A DNA stretch of 63,778 bases from Flavobacterium limi (lineage in GTDB: Bacteria > Bacteroidota > Bacteroidia > Flavobacteriales > Flavobacteriaceae), in NCBI RefSeq assembly GCF_010645075.1, contig NZ_JAADZV010000016.1:1-63778 (forward strand), read 5' to 3'. Positions 17,422 through 25,959 of this stretch are shown one piece after another. The position numbers were made by a program, and so were the translations under genes. Numbering within the stretch: the stretch's first letter is position 1; the number at the start of each line of letters is the position of its first letter. Below the pieces are notes generated by a model. It saw only the letters and a list, made by a program, of their open reading frames with translations. It was not told the origin of the DNA and ran no database searches.

Positions 17422-18750
17422 ATGTCAATGAAAAAATATATTCTATTGTTTTTTGGACTTTTGGCATCTTTTGTATTAAAAGCTCAGGACGATTTCTTAA
17501 TGGAAAAACACAAAAAAAAAGTTGTAATTCCGTTTAAATTGATTAATAACTTAGTTTTTATACCAATAAAAGTGAACGGTATTGAACTGAACTTTTTATT
17601 AGATTCCGGTGTTGATGAAACACTTTTATTCAGTATGGAGGACAAGAAGGAGGTAAGTTTTAAAAACATTCAAAAAATTAAACTACGGGGATTAGGAAGC
17701 GAAGAGGAAATTGAAGGCTTAAAATCAACCAATAATATCTTGGAAACACGGGGCTTAAAATCTATAAATCATTTGGTTTATATTATTTTAGATCAGGGAT
17801 TTAACTTGTCATCACATATTGGGATCCCGGTTAACGGAATAATAGGTTATAAGTTTTTTAAAAATAATATTGTAGAAATTAATTATCAAAAGAAAAGAAT
17901 TTTTGTACACCAAAATAATGAAATTGTCAAAAAGAATTTAGATAAGAAATTCAAAGTATTGCCTATTACCATTGAAAGATCAAAACCTTATGTTATGGCT
18001 GCAGCTGTGGTTGAAGGCGAAAATATACCCGCAAAATTACTTGTAGATATTGGTAACAGTGATTCATTTTGGGTTTTTGAAAATAACAAAATTAAATTAC
18101 CTAAAAAGAATTTTCCGGATTTTTTAGGGAAAGGCTTTAGCGGGGATATTGAAGGACACAGGGCAAAGGTTGGTAAGTTTTCGCTCGCCGATTTTGAATT
18201 TAGGAATCCAATTGTAGCTTTTCCTGACTCAAGCTCTATAAAAAATGTAAAAATGGTTGCAAATCGACTCGGTTCAGTTGGAGGCGAAGTTTTAAAAAGA
18301 TTTACAATCGTTATGGATTACACTGATAAAAAAATGTATCTGAAAAAAAATAATAAGTTCAATGAGCCTTTCAGTTATAATAAAAGTGGAATTACAGTTC
18401 AGCATAATGGTTTACAATGGGTACAGGAAACGGTACATTTAGAGACAGTGCGTGTAAGTAACGCAACTGATGAAAATTTTAAGGATCGAAATAACAATGA
18501 TTTCAGATATAAATTTCAATTAAAACCTATTTATGAAATCGTAAATGTCCGCAAAAAATCAGCAGCTGAAAAATGCGGCCTGCAAAAAGGAGATGTCATT
18601 ATCAGTATTAATAATATCAAACCTTACAAGTATACATTACAACAAATTAATAATCTATTAAAGTCAGAAGAAGAAATCTCGATTAATCTAGAAGTTGAAC
18701 GTAATAGCGTTTTGCTGAAATTCCGTTTTCGGTTAGAAGATGAACTGTAG
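17422..18750 (+). CDS. Exported double retropepsin-like protein with C-terminal PDZ domain
   Basis: A 442-residue protein with a signal peptide ending near residue 21 (FVLKAQ). Two aspartyl-protease-like halves are visible: FLLDSGVDETLLF with Asp61-Ser-Gly, and LLVDIGNSDSFWVF with Asp209-Ile-Gly. Retropepsin-type enzymes use D-S/T-G; the second half deviates to DIG. A PDZ domain occupies about 345-430 (KSAAEKCGLQKGDVIISINN). The layout matches periplasmic aspartyl protease/PDZ families of Bacteroidota whose substrates are unknown. A start at the second Met (17428) is equally possible. It stands alone between the aminotransferase and the CHU_C gene. Confidence 0.8.
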   Translation: MSMKKYILLFFGLLASFVLKAQDDFLMEKHKKKVVIPFKLINNLVFIPIKVNGIELNFLLDSGVDETLLFSMEDKKEVSFKNIQKIKLRGLGSEEEIEGLKSTNNILETRGLKSINHLVYIILDQGFNLSSHIGIPVNGIIGYKFFKNNIVEINYQKKRIFVHQNNEIVKKNLDKKFKVLPITIERSKPYVMAAAVVEGENIPAKLLVDIGNSDSFWVFENNKIKLPKKNFPDFLGKGFSGDIEGHRAKVGKFSLADFEFRNPIVAFPDSSSIKNVKMVANRLGSVGGEVLKRFTIVMDYTDKKMYLKKNNKFNEPFSYNKSGITVQHNGLQWVQETVHLETVRVSNATDENFKDRNNNDFRYKFQLKPIYEIVNVRKKSAAEKCGLQKGDVIISINNIKPYKYTLQQINNLLKSEEEISINLEVERNSVLLKFRFRLEDEL

Positions 18751-18871
18751 TTATATTCTTGTTTTTTTTTTGGTTTTGTATTTGATAATTAGATAGTTAT
18801 TGGTTTGCTTTTGTAGATTTAATAGTTTTATTGAATAATTTAAGTATTTTTAGCAAAAATTTAATTAGTCT

Positions 18872-21514
18872 ATGATTAAAAAATACTTTTCTCTAATTGT
18901 TTTTGGCTTTTATATCATTCTTTTTCTTTCACTTTCCACTAAAAGTTTTGCACAATGTGCAGGTCAGGACTCTTCGGCTCCTTTTGAAGTTTGTGATATA
19001 CCAAATGTTAGTAGTCAGGCAATAGATTTGTTTCCTCTATTAGGAGCAACTGCAGTTCCCGGCGGGACATGGTCAGATGATAATAATTCAGGAGGTTTAG
19101 ATGAAATTACGGGTGTTTTAAATGCTCAGCTAATTCGTTCTAGTGGGACTTATCATTATACATATACTGTTACAGGTATGAATGGCTGTGCAGATAATTC
19201 AGCAACTATCGAAGTTATTATTGGCGGATATGCAGGTTTTGCAGAAAAAGCTTCAGCGTGTAGCGATGATACTTCATTTAACCTTTTTCAGATATTCAAT
19301 GCATCTAATCATTTGAGTCCTCAATCTGGGGGAAGCTGGTACAATGATACAAACGGTACCGCGTCCCCAAGTGTTATTAATGCAGAGACATTCGAACCTG
19401 GAACTTATAAATTTACATATTCTATTGCTGCTATTGGAAGCTGTCCGGCTGTTTCTTCAACAGGATTTGTAACTTTTTTCAGGTCACCGGAACCGGGAAA
19501 AGCTACACCATTAATATTATGTGAAGACAGTGATTTTTCAATATATTCTAATCTTGATCTGAATGATCGGATTGCCGGAGAAGATTCAGGAGGAACATGG
19601 ACGGATATTAACGGTACAGGGCAAATTACTTTTATAAAAGATCATAATATAAATGTTCAGCAGATATTTAACAATTATGGCATAGGCGAATATAACTTTG
19701 CTTATACAGTTTTACCAACAAGTCCAGTTTGTAAAATAGAAACTACTGTTGTAAGAATTAAAATTGAAAAAAAATACGATTTCACAGGAGCAACTTTAGA
19801 AGTGAGAAAAGATATTTGTGAGTCTGATATTCGAACAGCGGATTATTTGGTTATATTAAATCAGGGTATTCAGAATATTCCAAATGGTCAATATTTTGTT
19901 ACTTATTCAGTTTCCGGACCAAATGGAGGGACAAGAACAATAGAAGAAACATTTGTAAATGGAGTTTTAAGTTTTAATTTAAACAGGAATAATTTTCAAC
20001 AGCCAGGAGATTTTACAATCAGAATCACCGAGATTAAGGAAGTTGGCAGTGAAGGTGGCTGTGTAAATATTATAAATGATATTTCAGATGTTCTGCATGT
20101 TTATAAAATACCTGTTTTAAACGGATCGATATTGAGCACTTCAACAACCTGCCAGAATAAAAGTGCTCAGGCGGTAATTTCAAATGCTTCAGGATTAGTT
20201 GATGGTTTGTATACAATTAGATACAATGTTTCAGGTTCAAATACGGCAACAGCACAAACTGCTACAATCAATGTTGTAGGAGGAAATGCAAGTTTTACGA
20301 TTCCTTCCAATTTGAATTCAAACAGTGGCAATTCAATTATTACGATTACTAATATTACCAATGCGGCTACCCCATATTGCACAAATAGCGCGAATTTAAA
20401 CGGAAATTTAATTATAAATAGATTACCGGATACTGCCAACTTAAAAATTGGAGTTTCAGATAACTGTTTTAATAAAACTTTTTCAGCTTCAGTTACCGGT
20501 TTAGGAACACTTACGAATGTTGCAATTACATATTTGTTATCTGGAAGCAATTCAGCAGTACAAACCATAACTTTAGTTGTAACTGATGGAAAAGCTAATT
20601 TCACTATTCCGGCTATTTTGCTTCCGAATACTGGTTCTACAACTATTTCGATTAACAATCTGGTAAACAATGATACTGGTTGTGATGTAAATTTGACAAC
20701 AGTTTCTGATGCGTTTGCAATAAATCCTATTCCGATAGCTCCAACTGCAGTAAACCAGCCTTTTTGCAAAGCTGACAGAGCTACAATTGCTAATCTGGTT
20801 CCTAACGGAGCTCAGTATAAATGGTACAATTCCTCAGCGCTCACCACACCTTTGTCTGGTACGTATGTTTTAAAATCTGAAGATTATTGGGTAACAGAAA
20901 CGTCAGCAGCAGGTTGTACTTCTGAAGCGACTATGATAGCAGTTACCGTAACTGATTCGCCGGCACCGATTTTAGATACAAATGGACAAAATTTTTGCGG
21001 TTTGGAAAATCCTGTTATTTTAGATTTATCTAATAACACAAATGCGCCATCAACAGTAGTCTGGTATGATGCTGTAAGTAATGGTAATTTGCTGGCTCCA
21101 ACAGCACCACTTACAGACAATACAACTTATTATGGTTTCGACTTATCAACATCTACAAATTGTATTTCAGAAGATCATTTAGAAGTGAAGGTTTCCCTGA
21201 GTCATTGTGATGAAACAGAATATGAGACATTTTTTGTTCCGGATGGATTTTCACCGAACGGCGATAATATAAACGATACTTTTACCATTCTTAAAATTGA
21301 CTTTTTATATCCAAATTATACCCTTGAAATTTATAATCGGTATGGCAATGTCGTGTATAAAGGAAATAAAAATAAACCGGATTGGGATGGGAAAAATTCT
21401 GAGGGAGCCGGTTTTGGTGATGGGATAGCGCCCAATGGAGTCTATTTTTATGTTATCCATTTTAATAAAGATAATAAACCGCCTCAGCAGGGCCGTCTTT
21501 ATTTAAATAGATAA
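18872..21514 (+). CDS. Large T9SS type B surface protein (CHU_C / gliding motility-associated C-terminal domain)
   Basis: An 880-residue secreted protein. A signal peptide ends near residue 27 (KSFAQC). The body is a series of Ig-like beta domains with repeated GGTWSD, GGSWYND and GGTWTD turns at about 65, 150 and 240, then repeated SG.N and NG.A.F.IP segments at about 420-620. The C-terminal 90 residues (FFVPDGFSPNGDNINDTF and a last YFYVIHFN..KPPQQGRLYLNR part) are the type B T9SS sorting domain. Such proteins are exported by the type IX system with a SprF-like partner, which follows directly. It may be an adhesin; its ligand is unknown. Confidence 0.92.
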   Translation: MIKKYFSLIVFGFYIILFLSLSTKSFAQCAGQDSSAPFEVCDIPNVSSQAIDLFPLLGATAVPGGTWSDDNNSGGLDEITGVLNAQLIRSSGTYHYTYTVTGMNGCADNSATIEVIIGGYAGFAEKASACSDDTSFNLFQIFNASNHLSPQSGGSWYNDTNGTASPSVINAETFEPGTYKFTYSIAAIGSCPAVSSTGFVTFFRSPEPGKATPLILCEDSDFSIYSNLDLNDRIAGEDSGGTWTDINGTGQITFIKDHNINVQQIFNNYGIGEYNFAYTVLPTSPVCKIETTVVRIKIEKKYDFTGATLEVRKDICESDIRTADYLVILNQGIQNIPNGQYFVTYSVSGPNGGTRTIEETFVNGVLSFNLNRNNFQQPGDFTIRITEIKEVGSEGGCVNIINDISDVLHVYKIPVLNGSILSTSTTCQNKSAQAVISNASGLVDGLYTIRYNVSGSNTATAQTATINVVGGNASFTIPSNLNSNSGNSIITITNITNAATPYCTNSANLNGNLIINRLPDTANLKIGVSDNCFNKTFSASVTGLGTLTNVAITYLLSGSNSAVQTITLVVTDGKANFTIPAILLPNTGSTTISINNLVNNDTGCDVNLTTVSDAFAINPIPIAPTAVNQPFCKADRATIANLVPNGAQYKWYNSSALTTPLSGTYVLKSEDYWVTETSAAGCTSEATMIAVTVTDSPAPILDTNGQNFCGLENPVILDLSNNTNAPSTVVWYDAVSNGNLLAPTAPLTDNTTYYGFDLSTSTNCISEDHLEVKVSLSHCDETEYETFFVPDGFSPNGDNINDTFTILKIDFLYPNYTLEIYNRYGNVVYKGNKNKPDWDGKNSEGAGFGDGIAPNGVYFYVIHFNKDNKPPQQGRLYLNR

Positions 21515-21541
21515 TCTTCATTTACATTAATAAAATTTCAA

Positions 21542-22471
21542 ATGAAAAAAATAATACTTTTTATAAGTTTCCTTTTTTATGTCATATCAGCATCCGCACA
21601 GCAAGATCCCGAATATACACACTATATGTATAATATGAGTGTTGTAAATCCTGCTTATGCTACAGGTACGGCTGCAATGCTAAATTTAGGAGGTTTGTAC
21701 AGAACACAATGGGTTGGGGCAGTGGGTGCGCCAAAAACATTTACCTTTTTTGGTCATACCGCTTTAAGTGAAAAGATTGAAATTGGCGCCTCATTAATTT
21801 CAGACGACATTGGGGATGGTGCAAAAAAAGAAAATAATTTTTATGCTGATTTTGCTTATGTACTTCAATTAAAAGGGAAAAACAAACTTTCTTTAGGATT
21901 AAAAGCAGGGTTCACTTCTTTACAAACCAATTTTAACGGATTTCGTTTTACTGATCCCGCTACAGATTTGGCTTTCGCCGAAAATATAAACGTTACAAAA
22001 CCTAATATTGGAGCAGGAGCCTATTATTTTACAGATAAATATTATGTTGGATTGTCTGTCCCTAATTTACTGAGTTCAAAACATATTGAAGAAAAATCCG
22101 GAATAAATGCTTTCGGATCTGAAGAGATTCATACTTTTTTAACTGCAGGATATGTTTTTCAGATTAATGATGCATTCAAATTAAAACCTGCATTTATGTC
22201 GAGATTTGTTTCAGGAGCTCCTGTTTCAGTGGATATTACGGCCAACGTTTTATATAATGAAAAATTTGAACTGGGTGCAGCTTACAGAATAAATGATGCT
22301 GTAAGTGCTTTGATGAATATAAATGTTACACCGTCCCTGAGAATTGGATATGCTTATGATTATACCGTTTCAAATTTGGGACAGTTCAATTCCGGAACTC
22401 ACGAGATTATGCTGCTGTTTGATTTGGATTTATTAGGAAAAGGATATGATAAATCACCAAGATTCTTTTAA
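21542..22471 (+). CDS. PorP/SprF family outer-membrane protein
   Basis: A 309-residue protein with a signal peptide ending near SASAQQDPE. It continues with YTHYMYNMSVVNPAYAG-like sequence, the family hallmark, and an amphipathic beta-strand pattern ending in an outer-membrane-like segment. SprF-type proteins are needed for export or surface attachment of type B T9SS cargo such as SprB. It lies 27 bases after the CHU_C gene and one base before the OmpA-like gene, so the three form an operon and the cargo is probably its partner. Confidence 0.92.
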   Translation: MKKIILFISFLFYVISASAQQDPEYTHYMYNMSVVNPAYATGTAAMLNLGGLYRTQWVGAVGAPKTFTFFGHTALSEKIEIGASLISDDIGDGAKKENNFYADFAYVLQLKGKNKLSLGLKAGFTSLQTNFNGFRFTDPATDLAFAENINVTKPNIGAGAYYFTDKYYVGLSVPNLLSSKHIEEKSGINAFGSEEIHTFLTAGYVFQINDAFKLKPAFMSRFVSGAPVSVDITANVLYNEKFELGAAYRINDAVSALMNINVTPSLRIGYAYDYTVSNLGQFNSGTHEIMLLFDLDLLGKGYDKSPRFF

Positions 22472-22472
22472 A

Positions 22473-24611
22473 ATGAAAAAGATGAACAAACTACTCGTTA
22501 TTATATTCGTATTTTCTATACAGTTTATAAACGCACAAGATCAGGATTTGGCAAGAGCCAAACGTTTTTTCGACCGAACATATTACGCTGAAGCGATTAC
22601 TTTATATGAAAAATTAGCTGAACAAAAACCTTCTCAGGAGGTTATTAAAAATCTTGCTGATTCTTATTATTATACGAACGATTTGATAAAAGCACAACGA
22701 TATTACAGGCTTTTGATTAAAAATTACGATAAGGATTTAGACCGAAATTACTATTTCAAATATGCCCAAACCCTCAAAGCTACAGAGAATTTGGAAGAAG
22801 CAGCCGAAGCTTTAAAAACATATTATTCGAAATCGGCCAATACTGAAGATTTGTCGAATTTTGAAAAAGAGATCAAAACTTTAGAAAATGTTGCTGCAAT
22901 TGGAAACCGTTTTGAAATAAAAAACTTAGTTATAAATACATCAAATTCTGAGTTTGGAGCTGTAAGATACAATGACACTCTGGTATTCGCAGGAGTCAAA
23001 CTCAAACCGGGATTATTTGATAAAAAATACAAGTGGGATAATGCAACTTATTTGAATCTTGTAGCTGTACCGATCAAAAATATAAATTCACCAGATCAGA
23101 TTACACATTATTTTTCGAATGAATTAAAAACCGGAATGCATGAGTCAAATGCTGTTTTTACAAAAGATGGCAAAACAATTTATTTTACACGTAATAATTC
23201 TAAAAACGGCAGTAAAAGAAAAAATGAGAAGAAAATTTCGAACCTTCAGATTTTTAAAGCCGAAAAGGTAAACGGAAAGTGGACAAATATAGTATCACTG
23301 CCTTTTAATGGTGAGAATTATTCTGTTGAGCATCCCGCTTTAAGTGCTGACGAAAAAGTATTGTATTTTGCTTCAGACATGCCGGGAACATTCGGCTCTT
23401 TTGATATTTTTTCAGTAAATATAAATCAGGGAGCTTTTGATACACCAAAAAATTTAGGTCCAATTATCAATACAGACAAAAGAGAGCAATTCCCTTTTGT
23501 ATCAGAAGACAATAAACTTTATTTTTCATCTGAAGGACATTTAGGATACGGATCTCTTGATATTTTTGTTTCTGAAATCAAAGGAAAAGAATACGAAAAG
23601 CCTGTAAACGTTGGACTGCCTGTAAATTCCAATTTGGATGATTTTTCATTTTACTTTAATTCTGATACAAAAGAAGGCTATTTTGCATCCAATAGAACAG
23701 GAGGAAAAGGTGGTGATGATATTTATGAGTTAAAAGAAATTAAGGATTTGGTAGTTGAAGATTGTAAACAGTTTATTACAGGAGTAATTACGGACGCCGA
23801 CACAAAATTAGCTTTAGAAAATGCAATTGTAGAACTTCAGGATGCCGATAAAAAACAGCTGAATTTAGTTAAAACAACTGCTGACGGAAAATTTAGTTTT
23901 ACCGTGCCTTGTGAAACTTCTTATACCGTTTTGGCTTCTAAAGAAAATTATACAAATAATTCAAAATCGTTGGCTTCTGGTAAAACCAGAAATGCGAATA
24001 ACGATGCTTCAATGACTTTAAAATCATTAGAAATCATTAAACAGGAAGAAAAACAGATTGCTGAAAATAAACGAAAACAGGAGCTTATCTTAGAAGAAGA
24101 AAATAAGAAAAAAGAAGCCCTGGCAGTAATCGCCTTAAAAGAATCAGAAAAAAAAGCCAAAGCGGATAAAATTGCTGCAGAAGAAGTAAAGAAAAAAGAA
24201 AAAGTAAATCAGATTTTAGCACACGAAAAAGATGTTGTAAGGGATAAAGACAGACTTATTATTAAAACAGATCCTATTTATTTTGATTACAATATGTGGT
24301 ATATCCGAAAAGAATCAAAAGTAGTTTTGGGAAGGGTAGTAGAGCTAATGAAGAAATATCCAGGAATGGTTATCGAAATTGGATCACACACCGATTCAAG
24401 AGGAAATGCTAAATTCAACGAAGATTTATCACAAAAAAGAGCAGCTTCTACCAGAGAGTTTATCATACAATCAGGAATTGATGCTAAAAGGATAACTGCC
24501 AAAGGTTATGGAGAGTCTGTACCAATTATAAAATGTAAAACAGATGATGCCTGTTCAGAAGAAGAACATGAGTTGAACAGAAGGTCTGAATTTGTCATTA
24601 AAAATTTGTAG
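22473..24611 (+). CDS. OmpA family protein with TPR, PD40 and carboxypeptidase-regulatory-like domains
   Basis: A 712-residue exported protein. The frame extends to 22446 inside sprF, but the ATG at 22473 gives a good signal peptide (KKMNKLLVIIFVFSIQFINAQ) and a one-base gap to the preceding gene. Domains in order: TPR helices about 20-130, a PD40/WD40-like beta propeller about 160-420 (repeats like FASDMPGTFGSFDIF, FSSEGHLGYGSLDIF, FASNRTGGKGGDDIYEL), a small carboxypeptidase-regulatory-like domain about 430-510, a charged helical linker rich in K and E, and an OmpA peptidoglycan-binding domain (YFDYNMWYIR, IGSHTDSRG). It probably anchors the surface complex to the cell wall. Confidence 0.92.
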   Translation: MKKMNKLLVIIFVFSIQFINAQDQDLARAKRFFDRTYYAEAITLYEKLAEQKPSQEVIKNLADSYYYTNDLIKAQRYYRLLIKNYDKDLDRNYYFKYAQTLKATENLEEAAEALKTYYSKSANTEDLSNFEKEIKTLENVAAIGNRFEIKNLVINTSNSEFGAVRYNDTLVFAGVKLKPGLFDKKYKWDNATYLNLVAVPIKNINSPDQITHYFSNELKTGMHESNAVFTKDGKTIYFTRNNSKNGSKRKNEKKISNLQIFKAEKVNGKWTNIVSLPFNGENYSVEHPALSADEKVLYFASDMPGTFGSFDIFSVNINQGAFDTPKNLGPIINTDKREQFPFVSEDNKLYFSSEGHLGYGSLDIFVSEIKGKEYEKPVNVGLPVNSNLDDFSFYFNSDTKEGYFASNRTGGKGGDDIYELKEIKDLVVEDCKQFITGVITDADTKLALENAIVELQDADKKQLNLVKTTADGKFSFTVPCETSYTVLASKENYTNNSKSLASGKTRNANNDASMTLKSLEIIKQEEKQIAENKRKQELILEEENKKKEALAVIALKESEKKAKADKIAAEEVKKKEKVNQILAHEKDVVRDKDRLIIKTDPIYFDYNMWYIRKESKVVLGRVVELMKKYPGMVIEIGSHTDSRGNAKFNEDLSQKRAASTREFIIQSGIDAKRITAKGYGESVPIIKCKTDDACSEEEHELNRRSEFVIKNL

Positions 24612-24634
24612 ATTTTTGAATAATAAATTCAACT

Positions 24635-24661
24635 AAGAAGCCTTTCCATGGCTTCTTTTTT
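24635..24661 (+). terminator. Terminator of the CHU_C-sprF-ompA operon
   Basis: AAGAAGCC and GGCTTCTT form an 8 bp stem with a 7-base loop followed by a T run. Confidence 0.85.
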
Positions 24662-24703
24662 ATTAATTTTATAGGATAACCATGAAATTAAAAATATCAA
24701 TTT

Positions 24704-25183
24704 ATGAAAAAGCTAGTTTTATCCTGTCTGATTTTGTCTTTATCCGGACTGCAAAGTTGTAAAAATGATGAAAAACAGAAAGAAATTGAAGCAGCTAAAG
24801 CCGAAGGCGAAAAGGTTGTAAGTACCCAATGTTATAAAGCAATTTATGAGGATGATACTATTGATTTAAACCTGAATACTTTAAAAAACGGGAAAATTAG
24901 CGGAAACATGTCAATGAAAGTTTCGGGAGCGGCAGAAAGAATTGGCGAAATCAAAGGGGAATTTCATGGAGATACTTTGTTTGCAGATTATACTTTTACG
25001 GAAGGAGCGAATAAAAAAACATTCAAAAATCCCATGGCATTCTTGAAAAAGGACAAACAGCTTATTTTAGGAAACGGAACCATGCAGACTACAATGGGCG
25101 TAACATATCTGGTTAAAGACAAACCGATTGACTTTGAACGTGTAAAATATAAGTTTGACAGCATTGATTGTGCTGGTAAGTAA
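24704..25183 (+). CDS. Small lipoprotein of unknown function
   Basis: A 159-residue protein with a lipoprotein signal: MKKLVLSCLILSLSGLQSC, lipid-modified cysteine at about residue 19. The mature part starts with a charged helix (KNDEKQKEIEAAKAEGEKV) and then alternating strands with ISGNMSMKVSG and IKGEFHGDTLFADYTF, which suggests a small beta barrel or sandwich. I do not recognise a named family. It sits between two terminators, so it is its own transcription unit. Confidence 0.8.
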   Translation: MKKLVLSCLILSLSGLQSCKNDEKQKEIEAAKAEGEKVVSTQCYKAIYEDDTIDLNLNTLKNGKISGNMSMKVSGAAERIGEIKGEFHGDTLFADYTFTEGANKKTFKNPMAFLKKDKQLILGNGTMQTTMGVTYLVKDKPIDFERVKYKFDSIDCAGK

Positions 25184-25231
25184 AATGTTTAGGAAGTAAA
25201 AAGTTAAATGATTTTACTTACTTCTAAAATA

Positions 25232-25262
25232 AAAGCCGTTTCAAACTAAATGAAACGGCTTT
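25232..25262. terminator. Bidirectional terminator between convergent genes
   Basis: AAAGCCGTTTCA and TGAAACGGCTTT form a perfect 12 bp stem with a 7-base loop. It serves the lipoprotein gene and the leftward DUF1573 gene. Confidence 0.9.
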
Positions 25263-25284
25263 ACTATTTTCTTTAAAATTATTT

Positions 25285-25665
25285 TTATAAAACTTCACCT
25301 TTAATTTTTAATGCAACCCTTCCGTCAGGATAATTTACAGCATTGGTTTCAACAGTAATCGTTTTACGGATTGGTCCTGTAGCCATGTTATATTTTACGT
25401 CAATTTTTCCTTTTTTTCCCGGCTGAATTGCACCAGCGGGTTTTGTAACAACAATTGAACTCAATGTAGACTGAGCATCAATAATTAATAAGGGTGCATT
25501 TCCGGTATTGGTAAATTCAAACGAACGAACTGCATTATCGCCTTTTGAAATTTTTCCGTAATCAATAGTGTTGTCCGGAGCTGAAAACTCAATTTTAGGA
25601 CCGTTTTGAGAATAACCCGCTACGCTAAACAGTATGATTACAATAAATTTAATAACATTTTTCAT
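25285..25665 (-). CDS. DUF1573 domain exported protein
   Basis: A 126-residue protein with a signal peptide (MKNVIKFIVIILFSVAGYSQ). The rest is a single Ig-like DUF1573 domain: IDYGKISKGDNAVRSFEFTNTGNAPLLIIDAQSTLSSI, then VTKPAGAIQPGKKGKIDVKYN. This domain is very frequent in Bacteroidota and probably acts in the periplasm or on the surface as a binding module; no biochemical role is established. It is a single gene with a shared terminator. Confidence 0.88.
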   Translation of the reverse strand: MKNVIKFIVIILFSVAGYSQNGPKIEFSAPDNTIDYGKISKGDNAVRSFEFTNTGNAPLLIIDAQSTLSSIVVTKPAGAIQPGKKGKIDVKYNMATGPIRKTITVETNAVNYPDGRVALKIKGEVL

Positions 25666-25756
25666 TTTGAAATTGTTTTTAAGATAGGAGTAAATATACT
25701 TTCTTTTAATTAATACACAAATTATTAATTCGTTTTTTATAGTGTACTTAATTATT

Positions 25757-25765
25757 TACTTTTGC
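25757..25765 (+). promoter_or_regulatory. Candidate valS promoter -7 box
   Basis: TACTTTTGC matches TAnnTTTGC. A -33 TTG is not clear. It would give an unusually long leader of about 190 bases that contains a large inverted repeat. Confidence 0.5.
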
Positions 25766-25801
25766 TGTCAGTTATAAGTACAAAAATTAAACCAATTTTT
25801 T

Positions 25802-25952
25802 TGTTTAACTGTTTAATCGTTATTTCGTTTAATCGTTTTTTGATTAATCATGAGTAATGCTATTAGTAAAGTAAAAACAATTAAAAAAAGTACTATTTTG
25901 ACTAAGTAAAACATCGATTAAACAATTAAACAAATTCAACGATTAAACAACC
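25802..25952 (+). repeat. Long imperfect inverted repeat in the valS leader
   Basis: The left arm (about 25802-25840, with TGTTTAATCGTT and CGTTTAATCG) and the right arm (about 25913-25952, with CGATTAAACAATTAAACAAA and AACGATTAAACA) are complementary over most of 35-40 positions, with a loop of about 70 bases. The motif is the same as in the gyrB-mdh hairpin. It lies between the candidate promoter and the valS ATG at 25960. Confidence 0.6.
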
Positions 25953-25959
25953 TAAGTAA

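Noticed and set aside
20167..20769. 200-codon open frame on the minus strand inside the CHU_C gene
   Set aside because: It mirrors the sense gene (biased codons of a threonine-, serine- and asparagine-rich protein give long antisense frames), has no start context or family, and the sense frame is clearly a T9SS protein.
22446..22472. Earlier ATG for the OmpA-like gene inside the SprF-like gene
   Set aside because: The extra residues (MINHQDSFK) would precede and spoil a good signal peptide that starts at 22473.
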